In this document: positions 1 to 5,465 of the stretch, one piece after another
Layout of the letters: every line of letters begins with the position of its first letter
Position numbering within the stretch: position 1 is the stretch's first letter
From: an uncultured bacterium
Lineage (GTDB): Bacteria > Armatimonadota > Zipacnadia > Zipacnadales > Zipacnadaceae
Direction of reading: 5' to 3'
NCBI GenBank assembly: GCA_937928475.1
Contig: CALFVE010000200.1
Location: forward strand, 1 to 8,290
Length of the DNA stretch: 8,290 nt
Notes under the pieces: model-generated
The model's input: the letters and a program-made list of their open reading frames with translations, nothing else
Told to the model about the DNA's origin: nothing
Database searches by the model: none
Made by a program: the position numbers and the translations under genes

Positions 1-1407
1 CAGCGGCACCGCCTGCACGCTCACCTCTCGCTCTGGGTAGGTCAACACTAGTTGCCGCCAGATCCCCTCGCCGCCCTCGCTTGCCTGCGCGTGAGGCTCC
101 ACCACTCGCAGGCGGTCGCAGGCTCGTTCCCAGCGGGAATCAATCGCGGGCAGAATCCTCAGCGCCACCAAGTTCCCTTCCCACTGAATCGCCCAAGTCC
201 GCCCGAAGATGGGTGGTTGCACCCCCAGGGCCAGCGCCGCATTGCCGTAACTAGTGAAGAAGGTGCCGGAAGAGGGATGGGCCCCTACTCGTCCGTTCGC
301 CTCCACTTCCCATTGCAGAAAGCCCCAGTCTCCCCCGGGCCGCCAGAAGCAGACCGGAAATGACTGCCAGCACAGGCCCCAGGTGTCGTGCTCGGCCTTC
401 GGCATCACCGGGTAGCGGCTGACGCTGCCCAGGCGGAGGTCCGGTTCATTGTGTGCGATGGCTACTGCCCCGCCGAAGCAGGGAACGGTGACCGAGCGCC
501 GCGCCGGCGCCCGCGCCGACGCCAGGTCGTGCCAACCGTGCTGCGCGAAGAGGTTCTCCAGTGCTGGCCCGCGATCGGCGACCGGCCCGGTGCCGTCCCA
601 GGGCCGCACCCGGTCGCGGTAGTTGACATGGCGCGGGCTTCTGGCGAAGGCGTACGAGCGAATCGCCGGCACCCGCACCCCGCCGTCGAAGGCGTCCTCG
701 ATCGCTAGAAGGTCTCCCAGCAGCCCCCGATACGTCTCACGCACCGCCTCCGGAAGTCGCTTGGCGAAGAGCAAGAGCAGCGACAGTTCCTGGAGGCATA
801 CCCACGAGTAGGTATCGCTCATGTGCTCGCCCCAGCCCCAGCCGTGGCCGCGCCAGTAGTCGGCGGCCTCCAGCATGGTCTCGGCCAATGCCTGGTCCCC
901 GTCTTGCTTGTTCAGCGCCTCCAGCAGCAGCCAGGCGCAAACCAGGTCGCCCAGGTACTTATTGGGGTAGTAGAAGGTCCGCTCCTCGACGGCGTGAGCG
1001 AACCAGACCTGCACATCCGTCAGCATGGTGTCGAGCAGCGCCAGGCTTCTCTCCTCCAGCGCTTCGCGAAAACACAGCTGCAGAGCCAGCAGGTTGATGG
1101 TGGTGAAGAAGGCGGCGTTGGTGTCAACCGGCTCCGGCTCTTCCCAGTACCAGCGGAAGCAGCCCTGGTGCTTGCCCGGCGCGGTCACCTGCATCTCCCG
1201 CAGCGCGCCCAGGACGCGCTCCACTTCGATCTGGTCGAGTTGGCCCAGGAGGGCCGCCTGTACCAGGCGCAGGGAGGACTCGCGGCCGGGATGCAGCACT
1301 GCGCAGTCGCGCACGGCGATGGTGTGTCCCGGTCCTTCCGTCCACCACAGCCCTACCTCCGGATCCCAATTGTGCTGCCAGTCGGCGGTCCACGCAGCTG
1401 AAGTCAT
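1..1407 (-). CDS. Unrecognised protein, helical N-terminal half plus beta-rich C-terminal half (3' end outside window)
   Basis: The minus frame is open for 469 codons from ATG at 1407 to the window edge, so the C-terminus is missing. I do not recognise the family. Residues 1-290 look helical and rich in Trp and Tyr, with clusters DWQHNWDPEVGLWW (9-22), FRWYWEE (84-90), FYYPNKYLGD (145-154) and RGHGWGWGEHMSDTYSW (186-202). Residues 300-469 look like alternating beta strands (e.g. 306-319, 343-369, 404-419). A helical barrel followed by a beta-sandwich is typical of several polysaccharide lyases and heparinase-II/III-like proteins; that assignment is inference from gross architecture and the GH62 neighbour. 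No signal peptide is visible, so it may be cytoplasmic. The start is chosen for GGGAG at 1416-1420, 8 nt upstream. An in-frame GTG at 1515 overlapping the GH62 stop would add 36 basic residues. It follows GH62 by 104 nt and is probably cotranscribed. Confidence 0.8.
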   Translation of the reverse strand, partial: MTSAAWTADWQHNWDPEVGLWWTEGPGHTIAVRDCAVLHPGRESSLRLVQAALLGQLDQIEVERVLGALREMQVTAPGKHQGCFRWYWEEPEPVDTNAAFFTTINLLALQLCFREALEERSLALLDTMLTDVQVWFAHAVEERTFYYPNKYLGDLVCAWLLLEALNKQDGDQALAETMLEAADYWRGHGWGWGEHMSDTYSWVCLQELSLLLLFAKRLPEAVRETYRGLLGDLLAIEDAFDGGVRVPAIRSYAFARSPRHVNYRDRVRPWDGTGPVADRGPALENLFAQHGWHDLASARAPARRSVTVPCFGGAVAIAHNEPDLRLGSVSRYPVMPKAEHDTWGLCWQSFPVCFWRPGGDWGFLQWEVEANGRVGAHPSSGTFFTSYGNAALALGVQPPIFGRTWAIQWEGNLVALRILPAIDSRWERACDRLRVVEPHAQASEGGEGIWRQLVLTYPEREVSVQAVPL

Positions 1408-1511
1408 GTTCCGAACTCCCGGATGAAGCGGTTTCGGCTCCTTGGCGAGTGCGACCGGCTCGAATCTCTTGCTGCTTGTGTTCTTCCGGCGGCGGAGCCT
1501 GTCGGTCTTGC

Positions 1512-2534
1512 TCACGGCGCCATGGTCAGCAGTCCCAAGCGCCAGGGGATCTGCCCGTATTGATTTCCGCGGTATTCCGCGTCGCTGGCTCCCTGGAAGA
1601 GGAACTGGAGGTTGGCCGGGTCTACCTCCATGTACTCGTCCACGCCTGCCCGAATCAACTCCCCGTGGCTGATGTTGGCGGTCCAAGGCTCTTCCTGGTC
1701 CACGTTAGTGAGGCCTGCGAAGGGCCGCGCCCAGCTGTCGGCCAGTGAGTTCCACGGGCCCTCCAGGGCTTCGGCCAGATATGCCTTGTAGTACCTCCAC
1801 GCGTCGCCCTGCGCCTCCACGATCGTGAGGTATCTGTCCAATCCGCGCAGCCGGTAGGTATGGGAGGCCTCGAAGATGTCCGCCTGCAGCGCCAGTTGCT
1901 GCTCCGACCACCCCCCGGGGAAGTCCGCCTTGGGGGCCTCGCGCCGCCACATGTGCCCATCCAGGGAGGTGTAGAACAGGTGCGCCTTCTGGTCGTCGCA
2001 GATCACCCAGAAGTCCAGCCACTTGGGCTTCTCCGGCGCGTTGGCCACCAGCGGCGCCGGCTTGCTCCAGGAGCGCGGATCAGCCAGGTTGTCGGTGGTG
2101 GAGTAGAAGGGCCCAAACTGCGGGAGGCGGTTCCGGTCGGCGAGTTGGTAGATCAGGTACCACTTCCGGTGAGGGGTGAAGTAGAAGACCTGCGGCGCGG
2201 AGTAGTACTGGTCGTGAAGGGCCAGGACCGTCCGCGGCGCCTGCGCGGCCTCCGCCCAGTCGGCGAAGCTCAAGTACTCGATGCCCACGCTCCCCGACTT
2301 CGTCCGCCTCGTCGCGAACAGGTGCCAGCGGCCCTCCCAGTGGACGATACTGGGGTCTTTGATGGACACCTGCGGGTCGGGGGCGGAGGCATCTCCCGCC
2401 AGCAGCGGTCCCGAGGCGCGCCAGCGGAAAACCCCGTTGCTGAAAGCAGACCAGGGTGTCTGCGCCGAGGCCAGCCCCATCGCCGCCACGCCCAGCAGCA
2501 GGCACACCAACAGTATTCCAAGCATCGGCCACAT
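1512..2534 (-). CDS. Secreted GH62 alpha-L-arabinofuranosidase (arabinoxylan arabinofuranohydrolase)
   Basis: This protein of 340 residues has a Sec signal peptide (about 1-24, hydrophobic core LGILLVCLLLG, likely cleavage ASA|Q) followed by one GH62 five-bladed propeller domain. Characteristic family segments appear in order: FRWRASGPLL (36-45), VSIKDPSIVHWEGRWH (56-71), SAPQVFYFTPHRKWYLIYQ (112-130), WLDFWVICDD (172-181), ADIFEASHTYRL (218-229), YLTIVEAQG (235-243), ISHGELIRAG (288-297), and a closing WRLGLLT. By family knowledge D60, D174 and E292 match the catalytic base, the pKa-modulating Asp and the catalytic acid. GH62 enzymes release single arabinofuranosyl side chains from arabinoxylan by inversion. 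Length suits a stand-alone domain with no carbohydrate-binding module. The chosen ATG at 2534 has GGAG at 2541-2544, 6 nt upstream; ATG 2540 and in-frame upstream ATG/TTG codons (2579, 2594) lack a well-spaced site and would hide the signal peptide. It lies between the peptidase and the unknown gene on one strand. Confidence 0.93.
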   Translation of the reverse strand: MWPMLGILLVCLLLGVAAMGLASAQTPWSAFSNGVFRWRASGPLLAGDASAPDPQVSIKDPSIVHWEGRWHLFATRRTKSGSVGIEYLSFADWAEAAQAPRTVLALHDQYYSAPQVFYFTPHRKWYLIYQLADRNRLPQFGPFYSTTDNLADPRSWSKPAPLVANAPEKPKWLDFWVICDDQKAHLFYTSLDGHMWRREAPKADFPGGWSEQQLALQADIFEASHTYRLRGLDRYLTIVEAQGDAWRYYKAYLAEALEGPWNSLADSWARPFAGLTNVDQEEPWTANISHGELIRAGVDEYMEVDPANLQFLFQGASDAEYRGNQYGQIPWRLGLLTMAP

Positions 2535-2630
2535 CTCCATCTCCACGGTCGGAGGGGGTCTACGCGCTCCGCCGTACATACCGCACGCAGGCAAACTCGG
2601 CCCGGTGCTGGCCGCCCGCCTCGGCCGCGG

Positions 2631-4382
2631 TCACCTCGACAGGTTGCTGAGTTCTTCGCCCAACTGCTTGCCCAACTCCTCCTCCACGTTCTCCATCTCC
2701 GCTTCCAGTTCCCCGGCCAGGCCCTTCGAGTGGTCGAGCAGCCACTCGTCGGGGTCAATCACCAGGCCCGTCGGCTTGCCCGGCAGGGCAAACTCGTACT
2801 CCTGGCGGGGCTTAGTCAGCCAGACCGTCTCCCGCTGCTCGCCGCCCTCGTACCTGAGGAGCAGGTCCACCAGCAGGCTGAAGTTGCTGGGCGCAAGTTC
2901 CCAGGCCTCCTCCCCGCGCCCCGTACTCTTGATCACTGCCTGGGTCAGGATCACTTTGGCCCGGCCGCCGGCGGTCGCGGCGATCTTCCCCTTCACCCAG
3001 GGCACTCCGGTTCCGTACAGCCATTGCTGGAAGAACTGCTCTAGACTGTGTCCGTAGCCCGCCTCCAGGGCTTGCTGCAACCGCCGGCAGGTGATGACCT
3101 TCCCCACGTTTTCGGTCGCGAACTTGCGCACTACCCGGAACCACGCCGCATCCCCCAGCAGCCGCCGAGACATGTGCAGGATCCAGGCCCCCTTCTGGTA
3201 GAGCAGAGGGCCGCTCTCGGCCCGGAAGCAGGAGGTCTCTGCGTCGGCGTCCAGCGAGTGCACTAGCACCGCCTCGGCCTGGGCGCGCATGGCGCGGCGC
3301 AGGGCCTCGGCTCCGCCCACGTGCTCCCGCCAGAGCGCCTCCGAGTAGGTGGCAAAGCCCTCGATAGGAAACTCCGACTCGGTGCAGAAGATCTGACTCC
3401 CCCACCAGTTGTGGGCCATCTCGTGCGCCACGAACTCCTCGTCAAAGGGCTCGGTGAAGGCCTTCTCCGGGAGCATAATGAAGGACTGATCCCCGTGGCC
3501 GCCGCCGTAGAGGTCGGGAATCTCGGCGATGGCGAATTTGGGGAAACGATACGGCCCGTAGAGGCTCTCCAAAAGGGCCAGGATTCTGCCGGACTTCTCC
3601 AGGAACTCCCGCGCCCGGCCGGTATGCGGCGCGAAGGTGTAACATTGTAGAGGCATGCGCCCGGCCCTGCTTTGGGTCAGGGCGTACTCCGCCGCGCAAA
3701 AGGATAGGCCGACCGCCGGGTAAGCCACCCGCCACCGGCAGCTGCGGCTGTCTTGCGCGACCAGTTCCCCGCAGCTCACCGCGGTCCAGCCCGGCGGCCC
3801 AATGATGGTGAGATCCGCCGTGGCCGTATCGCCCTCCACCTGCGGATACCACTGCGCCTCGAAGCGCACGTAGGTCCCCTCGTTGCCGACGTAGTCCCAG
3901 AGCCGCTGGCGTCGGGCGCCACCCCGCGGTCCGTAGATTTCGCCCTCATACTCGATGGTCAGGCTAGGCCTAGCCCCCGCTGTCAGCGGCGCGGGCAGGC
4001 GCACTGAGACCGCGCCTTCCTTATCACGGTCATACTCCAGGTCGCGCCCCTCGCGGTCGGTGAGTTTGAGGATCTGAAGGTTGGGGCGGAGGCGAAACTC
4101 CAGGCGTCTCGTCTCCTTCAGCACCTCCCAATCAATCTTTCCGGTGGCCTTGAGCCAGTGCTTCCGTGGAACGATCTCAGCAGTCAGGTCATAGTGGAGG
4201 ATATGGGCGGCAACCCCTTCGGGCGCGATCTGTGCCGGGGGTCCCAGGAACTCCTCGACCTGGGCAGTCACCGGCTGGCGCGCAGTCACAGGGGTGCGGG
4301 ACTGCTGGGGACACCCCACCGCCACCAGACCGAGGACCGCCGGGAGCAAGGCGGCCGGCCACCCTTGCGCGCGGCGCGCCAT
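2631..4382 (-). CDS. M1-family-like (gluzincin) metallopeptidase, probable lipoprotein
   Basis: This protein of 583 residues starts with a lipoprotein-type signal (hydrophobic 9-23, LVAVGC, Cys24 as candidate lipidation site) and a short linker with the doubled motif PVTA. Residues about 55-235 resemble the M1 N-terminal beta domain. The catalytic domain carries HEMAHNWWG, with H320, E321 and H324, then E341 in IEGFATY as the likely third zinc ligand, and Y395 in LYQKGAW as the likely transition-state Tyr. Two departures stand out. The HExxH-to-Glu spacer is 16 residues instead of the usual 18. The position expected to hold the GxMEN exopeptidase loop reads GGGHGDQSFI (293-302) without its Glu. 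Residues 555-583 form an acidic, probably coiled-coil tail. It probably cleaves peptides at the cell surface; aminopeptidase activity is uncertain. Start at 4382 has a strong GGAGGAGGA (4388-4396). It is first of three same-strand genes. Confidence 0.88.
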   Translation of the reverse strand: MARRAQGWPAALLPAVLGLVAVGCPQQSRTPVTARQPVTAQVEEFLGPPAQIAPEGVAAHILHYDLTAEIVPRKHWLKATGKIDWEVLKETRRLEFRLRPNLQILKLTDREGRDLEYDRDKEGAVSVRLPAPLTAGARPSLTIEYEGEIYGPRGGARRQRLWDYVGNEGTYVRFEAQWYPQVEGDTATADLTIIGPPGWTAVSCGELVAQDSRSCRWRVAYPAVGLSFCAAEYALTQSRAGRMPLQCYTFAPHTGRAREFLEKSGRILALLESLYGPYRFPKFAIAEIPDLYGGGHGDQSFIMLPEKAFTEPFDEEFVAHEMAHNWWGSQIFCTESEFPIEGFATYSEALWREHVGGAEALRRAMRAQAEAVLVHSLDADAETSCFRAESGPLLYQKGAWILHMSRRLLGDAAWFRVVRKFATENVGKVITCRRLQQALEAGYGHSLEQFFQQWLYGTGVPWVKGKIAATAGGRAKVILTQAVIKSTGRGEEAWELAPSNFSLLVDLLLRYEGGEQRETVWLTKPRQEYEFALPGKPTGLVIDPDEWLLDHSKGLAGELEAEMENVEEELGKQLGEELSNLSR

Positions 4383-4410
4383 CGTCGTCCTCCTCCACGG
4401 TGACGATGTC

Positions 4411-4440
4411 CGAATAGGCTTGTACCGGGGTGCTTATTCG
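4411..4440. repeat. Imperfect inverted repeat in the leader of the peptidase gene
   Basis: The arms CGAATAGGC (4411-4419) and GCTTATTCG (4432-4440) pair over 9 bp with one mismatch, around a 12-nt spacer. It lies 28 nt upstream of the peptidase start and outside the Shine-Dalgarno site, in an otherwise very GC-rich gap. It could be an operator for a dimeric regulator or an mRNA hairpin. No T-run follows, so it is not a typical terminator. I see no convincing sigma70 promoter on the minus strand beside it. Confidence 0.4.
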
Positions 4441-4555
4441 CCGCGGTGCCGGCTTGTCCTTCCCGACTCAGCGGGCGAAGCGCGGCGGGCGTCACTCCCG
4501 GCCCCTTTCCGGGCAAGACAGGGGAGCGAAGCAGCCTGGGCGGGCCAGACAGTTA

Positions 4556-5131
4556 CTACTGCTCCGAGTAATGCAGATACCAGCGCCGGGTGCAGACCCC
4601 GGTGGACCGGCATTCCTCCGAGCCGGGCCGGCAGTGGCGCTCGGTGGTGTAGCCGTGCCGCTGGGCCTCCTGCCGGTAGACTTCCCGGATCATCTCGGAG
4701 GGGCTCAGGGGCTCGTCCTCGCAGGACGCTGCCCGTTGCAGCAGGTGCGCGGCCCGCCGCAGCCAATCGGAAACGGTGCGGCGGTCCACACCCAGCAGGT
4801 GAGCCACCTCCGCGCGGGCATGTCCCCGGAAGAGGAGCCGCACCGCCAGGCGCTGGCGCCGTGACAGGGGGACTCTGCCGAGCATCCGCAGGCAGAGACC
4901 GGCGCGCCGCACGGTCGGAGGGAGCGTTTCGATCTCCGGCGCTGCTTGCCCCGCGTCGCGGCGTCGCCGTCGGCGCAGCCAGTTCTCAGTGTAGTAAGGG
5001 TAGGGACTTTCTGGTTCACTCCGTCGGTTGGCCCTGAGCAGCCGGTCGGCGGCTGCCTCCAGGCGGGCCTGTTCGGCGTCATCCCTCGGTTCGAAAATAC
5101 GGTGGGGAAGAACAGACATTGCCCCGGCCAT
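4556..5131 (-). CDS. Helix-turn-helix (sigma region 4-like) protein with cysteine-rich C-terminal tail
   Basis: This protein of 191 residues is probably a DNA-binding regulator. Residues 89-133 (LSRRQRLAVRLL, then HARAEVAHLLGVDRRTVSDWL) have the spacing and residue pattern of a sigma-70 region 4 or LuxR-like helix-turn-helix. The N-terminal part is charged, with a run of six Arg at 53-58. Residues 137-191 hold Cys137, Cys167, Cys174 and Cys180 plus His159 and His166. The segment CRPGSEECRSTGVC has a C-x6-C-x5-C pattern that could bind metal or sense redox state (inference). There is no sigma region 2, so it is not a complete ECF sigma factor. The ATG at 5131 is chosen for GAGGTGA (5137-5143), 5 nt upstream; ATG codons further upstream in frame (5149, 5194) lack one. 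It is divergent from the histidine kinase and 173 nt before the peptidase gene. Target genes are unknown. Confidence 0.72.
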   Translation of the reverse strand: MAGAMSVLPHRIFEPRDDAEQARLEAAADRLLRANRRSEPESPYPYYTENWLRRRRRRDAGQAAPEIETLPPTVRRAGLCLRMLGRVPLSRRQRLAVRLLFRGHARAEVAHLLGVDRRTVSDWLRRAAHLLQRAASCEDEPLSPSEMIREVYRQEAQRHGYTTERHCRPGSEECRSTGVCTRRWYLHYSEQ

Positions 5132-5209
5132 AGGTATCACCTCACGCATGGGTTGCAGCGAGCGTGAGTAGGCTAGGGCGGGAGGTCTGGGCAAGTCTTT
5201 GGCAAACCC

Positions 5210-5245
5210 TGGTTTTTTCCTGGTGAGGTGTGGTCTTTTTCTGGT
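5210..5245. repeat. Imperfect 15-bp direct repeat with 21-bp period in the divergent promoter region
   Basis: TGGTTTTTTCCTGGT (5210-5224) and TGGTCTTTTTCTGGT (5231-5245) match at 13 of 15 positions. Their starts are 21 bp apart, two helical turns, so both copies face the same side of the DNA. The T-rich tracts contrast with the GC-rich surroundings. It is a candidate binding site for a regulator of the HTH gene (start 79 nt away) or of the kinase. The assignment rests only on pattern and position. Confidence 0.35.
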
Positions 5246-5315
5246 CTTCGCCGCGTGGGGCGGCCACCGCCGTGCGGGCGCGAAATGTGGGCAGGTGCGA
5301 CTGAACTGTGTATTT

Positions 5316-5328
5316 CGGAAAGTTTTCG
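5316..5328. promoter_or_regulatory. Short dyad upstream of the kinase -35 box
   Basis: CGGAAA-G-TTTTCG is a 13-bp dyad with 5 of 6 pairs matching. It ends 10 bp before the TTGACA box and sits in a locally AT-rich segment. Position suits an activator or repressor site, but the dyad is short and could be chance. Confidence 0.25.
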
Positions 5329-5338
5329 CTAAGTTTGG

Positions 5339-5368
5339 TTGACAGGGGGGTCCTAGTGGTAATATTAC
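5339..5368 (+). promoter_or_regulatory. Sigma70-type promoter of the histidine kinase gene
   Basis: A perfect -35 box TTGACA (5339-5344) is followed by an AT-rich -10 region. Two -10 hexamers are possible: TATTAC (5363-5368, 18-bp spacer) or TAATAT (5360-5365, 15-bp spacer), each matching 4 of 6 consensus bases. The -10 region lies inside a perfect 10-bp palindrome GTAATATTAC (5359-5368), which overlaps a second palindrome TTACGTAA (5365-5372). Transcription would start near 5372-5375, leaving a leader of about 90 nt before the GTG start. Confidence 0.6.
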
Positions 5369-5372
5369 GTAA

Positions 5373-5451
5373 GGTCGCGGTCATCTCAGTCGGCCGGTGA
5401 GGGAGCGCTTGGGAAACCGGGCTCGCTTTCGCAATCTGCCGGGCAGCGACC
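5373..5451 (+). ncRNA. Candidate structured 5' leader of the histidine kinase mRNA
   Basis: Hand folding gives an outer stem GGTCGC (5373-5378) with GCGACC (5446-5451) that closes two adjacent hairpins. The first pairs 5381-5385 with 5396-5400 (5 bp, one G-U). The second pairs 5401-5412 with 5417-5430 (12 bp including four G-U pairs, a 2-nt bulge, and a GAAA tetraloop at 5413-5416). A small third hairpin CTGC-CGG-GCAG (5436-5446) would compete with the outer stem for one base. The outer stem ends 2 nt before the GGAGG ribosome binding site (5454-5458), so its folding could affect initiation. I compared it by memory with c-di-GMP, ZTP, cobalamin and glycine riboswitches and found no match to their conserved cores. 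GC-rich leaders fold easily by chance, so this is only a candidate. Confidence 0.3.
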
Positions 5452-5465
5452 ACGGAGGACAGAGA

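Noticed and set aside
823..1401. A 192-codon plus-strand open frame
   Set aside because: It is antisense to the 469-codon frame, which has a ribosome binding site and a protein-like composition with many conserved-looking aromatic clusters.
1512..2534. Assignment to GH43 instead of GH62
   Set aside because: Both are five-bladed propellers of clan GH-F, but the segments WLDFWVICDD, ISHGELIR and the terminal RLGLLT are characteristic of GH62.
1860..3044. A 394-codon plus-strand open frame antisense to GH62 and the peptidase
   Set aside because: The opposite strand encodes two proteins with clear family motifs, and long antisense frames are expected in GC-rich coding DNA. The plus-strand product is low-complexity and Arg/Pro-rich.
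4498..4514. CCCGG-N7-CCGGG hairpin as terminator of the HTH gene
   Set aside because: The stem has only 5 bp and no T-run follows on either strand.
4556..5131. Complete ECF sigma factor
   Set aside because: Only a region 4-like HTH is visible. The N-terminal part has no region 2 pattern.
5259..5271. GGCGG-CCA-CCGCC hairpin in the divergent region
   Set aside because: A 5-bp GC stem with a 3-nt loop is expected by chance in DNA this GC-rich, and no partner element makes it meaningful.
5373..5451. Known riboswitch class (c-di-GMP, ZTP, cobalamin or glycine) in the kinase leader
   Set aside because: The GAAA tetraloop and multi-stem layout are suggestive, but the conserved core sequences of these classes are not present as I remember them.
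5397..5465. Upstream GTG start for the histidine kinase
   Set aside because: It has no ribosome binding site, the added residues are Arg/Gly-rich, and it would place coding sequence in the structured leader. GTG 5466 has GGAGG at 7-nt spacing.
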